Source: Thiorhodovibrio frisius
GTDB lineage: Bacteria; Pseudomonadota; Gammaproteobacteria; Chromatiales; Chromatiaceae
Assembly: GCF_033954835.1 (NCBI RefSeq)
Contig: NZ_CP121471.1
Coordinates: forward strand, 1,364,001-1,428,000
Direction: 5' to 3'
DNA: 64,000 nucleotides
Shown: in pieces, positions 34,524 to 44,150 of the stretch
How the letters are laid out: each line of letters opens with the position of its first letter
Position numbering within the stretch: position 1 is the stretch's first letter
Position numbers and translations under genes: made by a program
Notes under the pieces: generated by a model
The model's input: only the letters and a program-made list of their open reading frames with translations
The model's database searches: none
Told to the model about the DNA's origin: nothing

Positions 34524-37391
34524 ATGGTGCTGGCTGATGCGGGACTCCCGGTGGCGGTAGTTCCCGAGTCAGCCGAAGGACATGGGGCGGTGATTGATAC
34601 CAAGAACCAGCCGGCTGGGGCACAAGCGCACGCGCTCGGTCTGGAACAGCTCGCGCTAGGCAAGCTCCCATTGGCGATGGTGCTGTTCGAGCAGGCTGTG
34701 TCTGAAGACCCGGGTGCTCTGGCTTACTGGTTATCCCTGATCGAAATCCAATTGAACCTTAAGGGCGCGAAGGCGGCTTTGGATGTCGTGAATCGTGCTA
34801 TTGCCGCTGTGGGTGAGGGGCATGATGGACTCAAGCGGTTGCGGGCCGCCTTGGCGGAAGTGGCCACGGTAGCCGACCGGCCAGCTTGGGAGGAGGACCT
34901 CCACGCGCTGGCGCGGGTGTTCGAGTCCGGGGAAATGCAACCTGCGTTTGAGCAAGCGGAGCAATTCACCGCGCGCTGGCCGGAGGTGGCGGCAGGTTGG
35001 AGCCTGCTTGCGCGATGTCGACAAAGCTTAAGAGATCGCCAAGGAGCCGTTGCGGCCATGGCGCGCGCCGTCACGCTCGAGCCAGGCAATGCCCGCTGGC
35101 TCACCAATCTTGGCGTGATGCAAAAAAGCGCTGGCCTCCTTGCCGATGCGCGCCTCAACCTGTGCAAGGCGATCGCGATCAACCCGCATTTACCCGAGGC
35201 GCATCTCGCGCTTGCTGGCACTGCGCGCGCCCAAGGTCGGTTAGAGGAGGCCGAGGCTTCCTATCGTCGCGCGCTTGAATTGCGGGGGGATCAAGCCGAG
35301 GCGCATCACAATCTTGGTAATTTGCTTGAGCAGCTTGGGCGTCTTGACGAGGCAGAAGCAAGTTTCTGCCGGGCTCTCAGCCTAAAGCCGACATTGGCGG
35401 TCGCGGTCTGCAATCTCGTAACCTTACTGACGGGGCAGGGTCGGCACGACGAGGCGGAGGAAGCCTTGACAACGGCGCTCGCGTCACAGCCCGACGAAGC
35501 AGCCTTGCATTTCCACCTCGGGCGCTTGCTGCTAGCTCGAGGTCGCCCCGAAGCCGCAACAGGCGCCTATGCTGAAGCACTGCGCTTGCAGCCGGATCAT
35601 GCCGAGGCATGTCTAGCGCTCGCGGAGTTGGCGCTCGATCAGGGACATTTGGGCCAGGCGGAATATCACTACCGGCAAGCACTGGAGCGCTGGCCGGACC
35701 GGGCGGATATTCTCGAACCTGTGGCAGGCTTCCTCGCCGGTATCGACGCCCTGGAAGAAGCCATGACCGTGTTTCGGCGCGCATTGCAGCTCAATCCCGA
35801 CCGCGCCGAGCTTTGGTTTCTCAGTGCCAATGTGGCGGAGGTCGCGGGCCAGCTTGACTTGGCGGAAGAACACTACCGCCAAGCACTCAAGCGGAATGCG
35901 AATGATGCGTCGGCCTGGACCCACCTTGGCGAATTGCTGCGCAACTTGAATCGCCGCGAAGAGGCGCTCGAGGCCCATGCCCGCGCTTTGGAAATCGATC
36001 CCGCGCTTGCCGTGGCGCAGCAGAATCTGGGCATGCTGTTAACCGATTTGACCCGCTTCGAGGAGGCGGTCGCGGCTTTTCGCGAGGCAATCCGTTGGCA
36101 GCCGAAGTTTGCCTTGGCTATGAGTAACATGCTGTTTACCATGGGCTTTGCCGTGCATTGGCCGGGCAAGACCATGCGCCATGAGGCAAGCCGCTGGGAG
36201 CAGGTGGCGCTTTCGCCGCAGGATCGGCACATGGCGAGCGCACGGCTGTTTTCAAACCCGTCGCGCATTGGTCGACCGCTGAAGTTGGGCGTGATATCCA
36301 GTGAGCTGGGCAATCATGCTGTAGCCTATTTTCTTAAGCCGTGGCTACGTGCGATGGAGCGGCGGCGTTGCACCGTGCATCTTTATCCGACCCGCTTGCG
36401 CTCGGGGCCCTGGGCGGATTCTTTCAAGTCGCTCGCTGATGCCTGGACGCCGGTTGTTGGTCTCAATGACCGGCAAATCGCCGAACGGATACGGGCCGAC
36501 GGTATCGACGTGCTGATCGAAACCAGCGGTCATACAAGCAATCATCGCTTGGCTGCTGTCGCGCATCGTGCGGCGCCGGTGCAATGTCATTATATCGGCT
36601 ACTTCGCTACCACTGGTCTGACCGAGATGGACTATTTTATTGGCGACTCGGTTTTTACCCCACCATGGCTGCATGCCGATTTCACCGAAGAGCTATGGGC
36701 TTTGCCTCGCAGCCGTTATGCGTTCGAGCCCCTGGCCGAGGCGCCCGCGCCAAGCTGGTGCCCCGATCCCGCGGGGCGCCTGTGGCTTGCAAGTTTCAAT
36801 CAATTCGCCAAAGTGCGGGAAGAAAGCCTGGAGCTGTGGAGCGAGATCCTGCGCGCGGTGCCGCAGGCGCATTTGTTCTTGAAGGACAAAAAGGCGGCGG
36901 ACCCCATGGTGCGAGAACGCATTTTGGGCACCTTGGCCCGCCATGGTATCCACGCCGATCGGGTGAAAATGGCCAGTCGCACGAACTCCTGGAGCGATCA
37001 CATGGGTCTTTATAACTATGTTGACCTTGCGCTTGACCCAACCCCCTTCACGAGCGCAACCACCGGTTTTGATGCGCTGTGGATGGGGACGCCCTTGGTC
37101 ACGCTGCTCGGTGATCAGCCGGCAGGCCGTCAAGCCGCTTCCTTGCTGACTGGTTTAGGACGCACCGACTGGATTGCGTGCACACAAGAAGACTATGTAC
37201 GCATCGCGCTTGATCTGCTCGACGATGTCCAGCAACGTCAGCGGCTGCGCTTCAGCCTCAGGGAGCGGATGCAAGCGGGCGAGCTCTGCGATGGCGCTGG
37301 CCTGGCCGCAACTTTGCTGGAGGCGTTCGAGAGCATGTTTGATCGTTGGTATCAGCGCGCGGAAAAGTCCGGCGACCAAGGGGCCTTGTGA
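34524..37391 (+). CDS. Long TPR-SPINDLY O-GlcNAc transferase-like protein (GT41, upstream class)
   Basis: 955 aa. Residues 30-580 hold roughly a dozen TPRs (for example EEAEASYRRALELRGDQAE, DEAEASFCRALSLKP, DLAEEHYRQALKRNAND). The GT41 domain runs from about 586 to 955. It has His598 in LGNHAVAYF (HA instead of HP), ETSGHTSNHRLA, APVQCHYIGYF, SFNQFAK and FTSATTGFDALWMGTPLVT. The long superhelix should bind an extended protein segment. Its stop overlaps the ATG of the next paralog by one base (TGATG), so the two are translated together. Both share an N-terminal non-TPR layout (P.WE.DL...A.AEQ..RWP), so they are tandem duplicates. Confidence 0.88.
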   Translation: MVLADAGLPVAVVPESAEGHGAVIDTKNQPAGAQAHALGLEQLALGKLPLAMVLFEQAVSEDPGALAYWLSLIEIQLNLKGAKAALDVVNRAIAAVGEGHDGLKRLRAALAEVATVADRPAWEEDLHALARVFESGEMQPAFEQAEQFTARWPEVAAGWSLLARCRQSLRDRQGAVAAMARAVTLEPGNARWLTNLGVMQKSAGLLADARLNLCKAIAINPHLPEAHLALAGTARAQGRLEEAEASYRRALELRGDQAEAHHNLGNLLEQLGRLDEAEASFCRALSLKPTLAVAVCNLVTLLTGQGRHDEAEEALTTALASQPDEAALHFHLGRLLLARGRPEAATGAYAEALRLQPDHAEACLALAELALDQGHLGQAEYHYRQALERWPDRADILEPVAGFLAGIDALEEAMTVFRRALQLNPDRAELWFLSANVAEVAGQLDLAEEHYRQALKRNANDASAWTHLGELLRNLNRREEALEAHARALEIDPALAVAQQNLGMLLTDLTRFEEAVAAFREAIRWQPKFALAMSNMLFTMGFAVHWPGKTMRHEASRWEQVALSPQDRHMASARLFSNPSRIGRPLKLGVISSELGNHAVAYFLKPWLRAMERRRCTVHLYPTRLRSGPWADSFKSLADAWTPVVGLNDRQIAERIRADGIDVLIETSGHTSNHRLAAVAHRAAPVQCHYIGYFATTGLTEMDYFIGDSVFTPPWLHADFTEELWALPRSRYAFEPLAEAPAPSWCPDPAGRLWLASFNQFAKVREESLELWSEILRAVPQAHLFLKDKKAADPMVRERILGTLARHGIHADRVKMASRTNSWSDHMGLYNYVDLALDPTPFTSATTGFDALWMGTPLVTLLGDQPAGRQAASLLTGLGRTDWIACTQEDYVRIALDLLDDVQQRQRLRFSLRERMQAGELCDGAGLAATLLEAFESMFDRWYQRAEKSGDQGAL

Positions 37392-40135
37392 TGAACTCAT
37401 CGGCGCAAATCGAGCAGATTGAGCGCGAGCTTGCCGAGAATCCAGGCGACATCGGCTCCTGCCTCACGCTCGTCGAGGGCTATTTACATCAGGGTGATCT
37501 CAATGCCGCGCTGAGCGCACTCGAACGAACAATCGGCGTTGTGGGCGATCACCCCGGCCTGGTCGCATTGCGGCACAGTCTGCGGGACCCGGCCCAAGGC
37601 GAGTCGCCGCCACCTTGGGAACAGGATCTCGGGCGGGTGACGACGCTTGCGCAGGCTGGAGACCTCCAAGCCGCGCTCGCGTTGAACGAGCAAGTCACTC
37701 GCGGATGGCCGCAGCAAGCCGCGGGCTGGAGGTCCCTGACCGATATCTATCGCCAGCTCGGCAGACTGCCCGATGCCATCGCGGCGGCGCGCGAGGCCAT
37801 CGCGCTTGCGCCTGGGGATGCCTCTGGGCACGCTAATCTGGCGTCCTTGTTGATCTCAGGCGGCGACCTCGCGCAGGCGGATGCAAGTCTAGAACGGGCG
37901 TTGCAGCTGGATTCTCACTTGGCTTCCGCGCATGCCAACCGTGCTCGGCTGCTGCGTGCCCGCGGTGAGTTGATGGAGGCCGAGGCCAGTTACCGGCGCG
38001 CATTGGAGCTCGCCCCAGAGCAGCCAAACACCCATTACAACCTCGGCAATCTGCTCGAGGAGCTCGGTCGCGTGGATGATGCCGAGCACAGCTACCGAGA
38101 GGCCTTGCGGCTTCAGCCGCGCTTTGCCGCGGCGGCAAACAACCTCGGCGCCATCCTGCACGCGGACGGTCGCCTGGAGCAAGCGCGGGAGGCTTTCGTG
38201 CAAGCGATAGCGGATGCCCCGGATTTGGCCGATGCCCACCTTAATCTTGGCATCGTGACGCGGGAGCTAAATGAACCGGAACAGGCGCGGGGTTTACTGG
38301 AACAGGCGGTGGCTTTGGACCCCGAGTGCGGCGACGCCTGGCACCAGCTGGGCTTGACGCAAGCGCGGTTGGAGGATTTCGAGAAGGCGCGCGATAGCGT
38401 CGAGCGAGCGCTGGAATTGTCCCCCGAGAACGCGGATTGCCATCTGACGCTGGCCCAAGTGCATGTCATGCTGGAGGATTATCCTTCCGCCATCGGGTGC
38501 TACCATAATGCGTTGGCGCTGACGCCAGCGCATGCGCCGACATGGGTCGCGCTGGGAAACGCCCATACCAGCCTAGAGCAGCACACCCAAGCCGAAGAGG
38601 CTTATCGCCGGGCGATCACGGCCGACCCGAGATGTGCCCAGGCGCATGCCCAGCTTGGCTTTTGTCTTAATGGCCAGCAGCGCTACCAGGAGGCGCTCGC
38701 GGCATTGGATCAAGCGCTCGCGTTGGAGCCCGATTCGGTCCTCGCGCTAGGCACCCTTGGGCGCGTGCGGATGGAGCTTGGGCAACTGGAAGCGTCCGCC
38801 GAGGCCTATCGGCGGGCCCTGGCGCGGGAGCCCGAAAACAACCGACTGCGCAGCGCCATGTTAGGGGCCATGGCCTATTCAGGGCATTGGCCACCGGAAA
38901 AGCTGTGCGCCGAGGCCGAGCAGTGGGAGCACTACTCCTTGCCACCCAAGGACCGCCAAGCCGCCCGCGAGCGAGCCTTCCAGCGGATGTCGCGCGAAGG
39001 GCGTCGGCTGCGCCTTGGGCTGCTCTCCAATGAGCTGATTGTCCATCCGGTTGCCTGTTTTTTGCGCACCTGGCTGCGGGAGCTGGACCGCAGCCGTTTT
39101 GAAGTCGTCCTCTATCCCGCGCATGGTCGCTCCGATGACTACACCGGCGAGTTCCAGGCGCTGGCCGACCACTGGCAGCCGCTCAAGGGGCTGTCGGACG
39201 CGCGCGCGGCGGATGTGCTGCTCGGTGATCAACTCGATTTGCTAATCGATACCTCCGGGCACGAAGCGGGAAATCGTCTGGGCGTCATCGCGCGCCGCGT
39301 GGCGCCGGTGCAATGCCACTATATCGGCTATTATGCAACCACTGGCCTCTCCCAGATGGATTATTTCATCGGTGACGGCGTGCTGATTCCTCCGGAGCAC
39401 GCGCGGCACTTTTCCGAGAAGATCTGGCGCCTTCCGCGCAGCCGGTACGCCTATGAACCGCATGAGTCGGTGCCCGCGCCGCGCTGGTGGCCTGATCCGG
39501 GCGGTCGCTTGTGGGTCGGTAGCTTTAACAATCTATTTAAGGTGAGAGAGGAGAGCCTGGCGCTGTGGGCGCGCGTCCTGCATGCCTTGCCGCAAGCGCA
39601 CTTGGCGCTCAAGGATTTCAAGGGCGCCAATCGCGTGCATCAGTTGCGCGTGCTCAAGGCCCTGGCGGCTCAGGGGATCGATGAAAGCCGCGTGGCCTTG
39701 TTGCGCGCGACGCCGTCATGGAGTGAGCATATGGCCTATTATAATCGCCTCGACATCGCACTCGACACCTTGCCTTTCAACAGCGCCACCACGGCTTTCG
39801 ATGCGCTTTGGATGGGGTGCCCGCTGGTAACCCTCGCGGGCGACCGAATGGCGGGGCTGCAAGCGGCCTCCGCCCTGAGCGGGCTTGGCAGAACGCAGTG
39901 GGTTGCCCGCGACGAGGACGACTATGTGCGTATTGCCGTGGAGCTGGCGCGCGATGTCGCCGGGCGCAAGCAGATACGTGAGACCCAGCGCGCGTGCATG
40001 CAACAAGGCGAGCTTTGTGATGGCACCGGGCTTGCGCGGGCGCTTGAGGCCGCATTCGAGGCGATGTTTGCTCGCTGGTTGTGCGCATCATCAGCCAGGC
40101 ATCCCGGGGGCGACAGGTCAGCGACCCGCCGTTAA
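37391..40135 (+). CDS. Long TPR-SPINDLY O-GlcNAc transferase-like protein (GT41, upstream class) next to fliC
   Basis: 914 aa from the ATG at 37391. About twelve TPRs (residues 90-500) are followed by GT41 (about 540-914) with the full HP motif at His552 (IVHPVACFLRTW), DTSGHEAGNRLG (GHE rather than GHT), APVQCHYIGYYATTGL, SFNNLFK and FNSATTAFDALWMGCPL. It is the gene immediately before fliC; its stop codon TAA is part of the sigma-28 promoter of fliC. Position makes flagellin the first candidate acceptor. Confidence 0.88.
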   Translation: MNSSAQIEQIERELAENPGDIGSCLTLVEGYLHQGDLNAALSALERTIGVVGDHPGLVALRHSLRDPAQGESPPPWEQDLGRVTTLAQAGDLQAALALNEQVTRGWPQQAAGWRSLTDIYRQLGRLPDAIAAAREAIALAPGDASGHANLASLLISGGDLAQADASLERALQLDSHLASAHANRARLLRARGELMEAEASYRRALELAPEQPNTHYNLGNLLEELGRVDDAEHSYREALRLQPRFAAAANNLGAILHADGRLEQAREAFVQAIADAPDLADAHLNLGIVTRELNEPEQARGLLEQAVALDPECGDAWHQLGLTQARLEDFEKARDSVERALELSPENADCHLTLAQVHVMLEDYPSAIGCYHNALALTPAHAPTWVALGNAHTSLEQHTQAEEAYRRAITADPRCAQAHAQLGFCLNGQQRYQEALAALDQALALEPDSVLALGTLGRVRMELGQLEASAEAYRRALAREPENNRLRSAMLGAMAYSGHWPPEKLCAEAEQWEHYSLPPKDRQAARERAFQRMSREGRRLRLGLLSNELIVHPVACFLRTWLRELDRSRFEVVLYPAHGRSDDYTGEFQALADHWQPLKGLSDARAADVLLGDQLDLLIDTSGHEAGNRLGVIARRVAPVQCHYIGYYATTGLSQMDYFIGDGVLIPPEHARHFSEKIWRLPRSRYAYEPHESVPAPRWWPDPGGRLWVGSFNNLFKVREESLALWARVLHALPQAHLALKDFKGANRVHQLRVLKALAAQGIDESRVALLRATPSWSEHMAYYNRLDIALDTLPFNSATTAFDALWMGCPLVTLAGDRMAGLQAASALSGLGRTQWVARDEDDYVRIAVELARDVAGRKQIRETQRACMQQGELCDGTGLARALEAAFEAMFARWLCASSARHPGGDRSATRR

Positions 40136-40159
40136 AGGATTTCTGACCCGAGCCGTTAG
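40133..40159 (+). promoter_or_regulatory. Sigma-28 (FliA) promoter of fliC
   Basis: TAAA (40133-40136), exactly 15 nt spacer, then GCCGTTAG (40152-40159). This fits the FliA consensus TAAA-N15-GCCGATAA with one or two changes. It ends 95 nt before the fliC start. The -35 part contains the stop codon of the preceding glycosyltransferase gene. Confidence 0.75.
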
Positions 40160-40254
40160 CATCATCAGAGCGCGGCAGAGGACCGCTCAAAACAGTAGCC
40201 CGCAACAGCTTCTTCGGCACGGGCGCGTTAACGGACCAACTTAGGAGAAATACC

Positions 40255-41517
40255 GTGGCACAAGTTATCAACACCAACATGCAGTCGCTCAACGCGCAGC
40301 GCAACTTGGCAACCTCGCAGAAAATGCTCGGCAACACACTCGAGCGTCTGTCGACCGGTCTGCGCATCAATAGCGCCAAGGACGACGCCGCCGGTCTGGC
40401 TATTTCCGAGCGCTTCACCTCGCAGATCAAGGGCCTCAATCAGGCCATGCGCAACGCGAACGATGGCGTTTCCTTCACCCAGACCGCCGAGGCGTCACTA
40501 AGCACCATCGGCGCCAACATGCAACGCATTCGCGAACTCGCGGTGCAGTCGACCAATGCCAGTAACTCGGCGGGTGACCGCACTGCGCTGGACAACGAGG
40601 TCCAGGGCCTGCTGAAAGAAATCCAGCGTGTCGCACTCAATACAGAGTTCAACGGTAGAGCAATCCTGGATGGCTCCGACAGCGCCAATTTCTTCCAGGT
40701 TGGCTCCAATCAGGGGCAGATGATCTCTATTTCCGGCGTCAATTCCAAATTATCCGCGCTGGGCAACCAAGAAATTGAGAGCGTGGCCTCTTACACCACC
40801 GAGGAGCTCAGGCGCATGGAGTCCCAGGGTGTCACGGTCGGCTCCGTCACCATCCAGGGGCTTGGTGGTGCCGGCAAGCTGGCCTCGGGCATTTCCTTCT
40901 CCAGTGCAAGCGCGTCGAGTCTTGAAGAGGCTGTTTCTAACATCAACAAAGCCATCCAGGACGAGATCGACAAAGGCGGAACGACTGGCGAGGGGGTCGC
41001 CGATGCCAATCTCCGCGCCTTCTTGCGCGTGGGCAATGACGGCGAGACCAGTCTGGTCATCACCGGGGATCACAACACCAACACCAGCGGCGCTGGTGTG
41101 GCGCAATTCAAGGTCAGTGGTGGATCGATTGGAGCACAGACCGGGCAAGCCAGTCAGTTCGGCGAAACCAATCTCTGGGCGAGCGCAAAAACCGCCGGAG
41201 TTCAAACGCTTGAGGACCTTGACATCATGACCCGTGAGACGGCCACGGATGCCATGGGTCGGATCGATGGTGCGCTCAATCAAATCAACGCCCTGCGGGC
41301 CGAGATTGGCGCCACCCAGGTGCGCTTCGAGCAGACCATCAGCAGCCTGAGCGTGAGTTCCGACAATATGTCTGCCGCCCGCTCACGTATCCGCGATGCA
41401 GACTTTGCGGCTGAGACCGCCGAGCTCACCCGGGTGCAGATCCTTCAACAGGCTGGCATCTCGGTGCTGTCACAGGCCAACTCCTCGCCGCAGAGCGCGC
41501 TGGCGCTGCTGCAGTAA
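40255..41517 (+). CDS. fliC: Flagellin
   Basis: 420 aa from a GTG with TAGGAGA upstream. The N-terminal D0/D1 region (AQVINTNMQSLNAQRNL, LSTGLRINSAKDDAAGLAI) and the C-terminal one (ARSRIRDADFAAETAELTR, QILQQAGISVLSQAN) are canonical. The central variable part (about 165-310) is rich in Ser, Thr, Gly and Asn (SGISFSSASASS, NTNTSGAG) and surface-exposed in filaments, so it is a good O-glycosylation acceptor. It is exported by the flagellar type III system and forms the filament. It is driven by a sigma-28 promoter and flanked by eight GT41 genes. Confidence 0.97.
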   Translation: MAQVINTNMQSLNAQRNLATSQKMLGNTLERLSTGLRINSAKDDAAGLAISERFTSQIKGLNQAMRNANDGVSFTQTAEASLSTIGANMQRIRELAVQSTNASNSAGDRTALDNEVQGLLKEIQRVALNTEFNGRAILDGSDSANFFQVGSNQGQMISISGVNSKLSALGNQEIESVASYTTEELRRMESQGVTVGSVTIQGLGGAGKLASGISFSSASASSLEEAVSNINKAIQDEIDKGGTTGEGVADANLRAFLRVGNDGETSLVITGDHNTNTSGAGVAQFKVSGGSIGAQTGQASQFGETNLWASAKTAGVQTLEDLDIMTRETATDAMGRIDGALNQINALRAEIGATQVRFEQTISSLSVSSDNMSAARSRIRDADFAAETAELTRVQILQQAGISVLSQANSSPQSALALLQ

Positions 41518-41540
41518 CGGATGCGGTCATGGTCGGTTGA

Positions 41541-41588
41541 AGACGCAAGGAGCGTCTGTCAGCGGGGCCGCCGGTCTGACCGACCGGC
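41541..41588 (+). terminator. Two hairpins after fliC
   Basis: AGACGC-aagga-GCGTCT (41541-41557) and GCCGGTC-tgacc-GACCGGC (41570-41588) follow the fliC stop by 24 nt. There is no T-run, so they may stabilise or partly terminate the abundant fliC transcript rather than act as a strict terminator. Confidence 0.5.
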
Positions 41589-41618
41589 GCGCCCTGGCGC
41601 TGACAAGAGGATAAAACC

Positions 41619-42161
41619 ATGAATGACAGTGCACTCTCAATCACAACCAAGGCATTGCAGCCCGCCTATGGGCGCGGCGATGCTGCCAGCACGCGCGGGT
41701 ACTCGACGCGGCAGGCGAGCACCCCTGCGGCCGAGGGGGCTTCACCGGTCGCCAATCAATCACCACTCCCGGCCAATGGCAACGAAAGCGCGAATGCTGT
41801 GGCGGCTGACCAGCAAGCCATGGGGGTAGCTTGGAACCAAGCGGTGAACCCCACCCAGCGCGCCGAGCAGGCAGCGAATGAGAAAGCCACGGATGAGACC
41901 GAGCAGCGCGCTTCAGTGCTGCCGCCGGAAGAGACCGAGTTGGATAAAGCTGTGGAATCCATCAACGACTTTTTGCAGCAAAGCAAGCGCGCACTGGAGT
42001 TCTCGGTGGACGAAACCAGCGGCCGGACGATCATTAAGGTAATGGATGCCGAGAAGGAGAAAGTCATCCGTCAGATTCCGCCGGAAACCGCCCTGGAGTT
42101 GATGCAAAAGCTGCGCGACGGCGACGGGATGGCGGCAACTGGACTGGCCGAGAAGGCCTGA
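41619..42161 (+). CDS. flaG: FlaG family flagellar protein
   Basis: 180 aa. The N-terminal 100 residues are low-complexity and not conserved-looking. The C-terminal part (KAVESINDFLQQSKRALEFSVDE, GRTIIKVMDAEKEKVIRQIPPE) is the standard FlaG domain. FlaG affects filament length in polar flagellates and is typically encoded between fliC and fliD, as here. AAGAGGAT serves as SD. Confidence 0.88.
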   Translation: MNDSALSITTKALQPAYGRGDAASTRGYSTRQASTPAAEGASPVANQSPLPANGNESANAVAADQQAMGVAWNQAVNPTQRAEQAANEKATDETEQRASVLPPEETELDKAVESINDFLQQSKRALEFSVDETSGRTIIKVMDAEKEKVIRQIPPETALELMQKLRDGDGMAATGLAEKA

Positions 42162-42173
42162 GCTGTCGCGCCG

Positions 42174-42187
42174 GCCCCCATGGGGGC
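42174..42187 (+). repeat. 14-nt perfect palindrome between flaG and fliD
   Basis: GCCCCCATGGGGGC is a perfect palindrome 12 nt after the flaG stop. It might form part of an mRNA hairpin with outer GCGCC/GGCGC arms. No function is established. Confidence 0.4.
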
Positions 42188-42250
42188 GCTGGCGCAATTC
42201 CGGGTGATCAAGGATCGCGGGCGTCACGGACAAGATGAGGAGAAAAAACA

Positions 42251-43654
42251 ATGGCCATTAGCTCCCTTGGTGTGGGTTCCGGGCTGGATTTGTCCAGTCT
42301 GTTGCAGAATCTCGTGGCGGCTGAGCGGGCGCCGACGGAAAATCGTCTGAACAAGCAAGAAGCGACCCTTCAGGCGAAGATTTCCGCCTATGGCACCTTG
42401 CGCGGTGGGCTGAGTAGTCTTGAATCGCCGCTAAAGCGCCTGAGCGAGTTCGAGCCAAAGCAAAGCGTCACCAATTCTGATAAGACTGCGCTCACGGTTA
42501 AGGCCGACGCTGACGCGCCAAGTGGCAACTACAAGATCGACGTCAATCGTCTTGCGGCCGCGCAGTCACTCGCAACCAACGAAGCCGACGCGGCTTCGTT
42601 TACCGACAAGGCTGAAACCACGGTCGTCAATGAGGGCGACACCGCAACGCTCTCGCTTCAGGTTGGTTCTGGTACCGCGACCGAAATCAATCTGGATGCT
42701 AGCGAAGGTGCCCTGACGCTCGGCGATGTGCGCGACGCCATCAACGGCGCCGAGGCCGGAGTGACGGCGTCCATCATCAACGACGACAACGGCTCGCGGT
42801 TGGTGTTGACGTCTGATGAGACCGGGGCCGACAACACCATCAAGATGACCGCGAGCGGAACCTCCGGGTTCGATATTGCCCTGAGCATCGATGGCCAAGC
42901 AGCGGGTTCCGGTGCGGGTGAGATCACCCAGGTCGCCCAGGATGCCGAAGCGGTGATTAACGGCATTACCATCACCAGCAGCAGCAACTCGCTGGACGAT
43001 GCAGTTGATGGGCTGAGTGTCACCCTCAACGCGGTCACGGAAAGCACCGCAAGCGTGACCGTCGCCGAGGACAAATCGTCCTTGCGCTCCCTGCTGAATG
43101 AGTTCGTCGGAGCCTACAACGAGCTGATCAACCAAACCAACTCCATGACGGCCTACAATGCCGACAATCAGCAGGGAGCGCTGCTGATGGGTGATAGCAC
43201 GGTGCGTGGCATTCGCAGTATGCTTGGCAACTCCATGGTGCAATTTGGTCAGACCAACGACGGGGAGAATCTCGCGCTAGCCAATCTCGGCATCGTCTCA
43301 GGCAAGGACGGTAAGCTGAGCTTCGACCAGGACGTATTCAACGACGCAATGGACAGTTACGGTAGCGACAACATCGCTGCTGCGGTCAAGGGCTTTACTG
43401 GCAACTTTTACGACACCGTCACCTCCTTTACCGACAGCTCCGATGGCATGCTGGCTGCGCGAACCGATGGCCTGCGTACCACCATTGATGACATTGCCCA
43501 GCAACGGGAGGATCTCGACGAGCGGATGCTCTCGCTCGAGGAGCGATTGTCAGCCCAGTTCGCGGCGATGGACTCCCTTGTTGCCCAGATGAACAATACC
43601 AGCAACTATTTGGCGACCCAGCTCGGCAATCTCATCTCGGGTGGCAGCAAATAG
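42251..43654 (+). CDS. fliD: Flagellar hook-associated protein 2 (filament cap)
   Basis: 467 aa. The N-terminus SLGVGSGLDLSSLLQNLVAAER and the C-terminal coiled region (REDLDERMLSLEERLSAQFAAMDSLVAQMN, NYLATQL) are hallmark FliD regions. The Thr/Ala/Asp-rich middle forms the D2/D3 domains. FliD caps the growing filament and assists flagellin folding. GAGGAGA lies 8 nt upstream of the ATG. The order fliC-flaG-fliD-fliS is standard. Confidence 0.95.
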   Translation: MAISSLGVGSGLDLSSLLQNLVAAERAPTENRLNKQEATLQAKISAYGTLRGGLSSLESPLKRLSEFEPKQSVTNSDKTALTVKADADAPSGNYKIDVNRLAAAQSLATNEADAASFTDKAETTVVNEGDTATLSLQVGSGTATEINLDASEGALTLGDVRDAINGAEAGVTASIINDDNGSRLVLTSDETGADNTIKMTASGTSGFDIALSIDGQAAGSGAGEITQVAQDAEAVINGITITSSSNSLDDAVDGLSVTLNAVTESTASVTVAEDKSSLRSLLNEFVGAYNELINQTNSMTAYNADNQQGALLMGDSTVRGIRSMLGNSMVQFGQTNDGENLALANLGIVSGKDGKLSFDQDVFNDAMDSYGSDNIAAAVKGFTGNFYDTVTSFTDSSDGMLAARTDGLRTTIDDIAQQREDLDERMLSLEERLSAQFAAMDSLVAQMNNTSNYLATQLGNLISGGSK

Positions 43655-43674
43655 TAGCCGTCTGGAAAGCTGGC

Positions 43675-44085
43675 ATGTATGCTATAGAGATGAAAAAGAG
43701 TACTGACCAATACCGCCAAGCGGGTGTGCTGTCCGAAATATCGGTTGCCAGTCCGCATCGGATCATCCAGCTGCTATTCGAGGGCGCCCTTGAGCGCATC
43801 GCGGTCGGCAAGGGCGCGATGTTGCAGGGCAATATCGCCAAGAAGGGCGAACAGATCAGCAAAGCCATCAATATCATCGATGGCCTGCGCGGCGTGCTTG
43901 ACCACGAAAAGGGTGGTGAGCTTGCCGAACGGCTGGATGCGCTCTACGAGTACATGTCCTATCAGTTGCTCCAGGCCAACCTTCGGGACAATCCCGACGC
44001 GCTTGATGAAGTGACGAAGCTCCTGCGGGAAGTCAAGTCCGGCTGGGATGAGATCCCGGAGGAACTTCGCAATTCAGCGGGCTAG
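43675..44085 (+). CDS. fliS: Flagellar export chaperone for flagellin
   Basis: 136 aa, all-helical, with the family pattern QYRQAGVLSEISVASPHRIIQLLFEGALERI and KISKAINIIDGLRGVLDHEKGGELAERL (here KGEQISKAINII). FliS binds the disordered C-terminus of flagellin before export. The ATG at 43675 is used; an ATG at 43690 (MKKSTDQYR) is the alternative. It starts 20 nt after fliD. Confidence 0.95.
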   Translation: MYAIEMKKSTDQYRQAGVLSEISVASPHRIIQLLFEGALERIAVGKGAMLQGNIAKKGEQISKAINIIDGLRGVLDHEKGGELAERLDALYEYMSYQLLQANLRDNPDALDEVTKLLREVKSGWDEIPEELRNSAG

Positions 44086-44150
44086 GGCGCCTGTTGCATC
44101 ACCGGCTTGTCTCCCGGCGGCCAACTTGCGGCAGGCTAAGATATCTGCCA

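Noticed and set aside
34524-40135. CRISPR-like regular repetition in the long GT41 genes
   Set aside because: The periodicity is about 102 nt and comes from degenerate TPR codons, not identical repeats with unique spacers.
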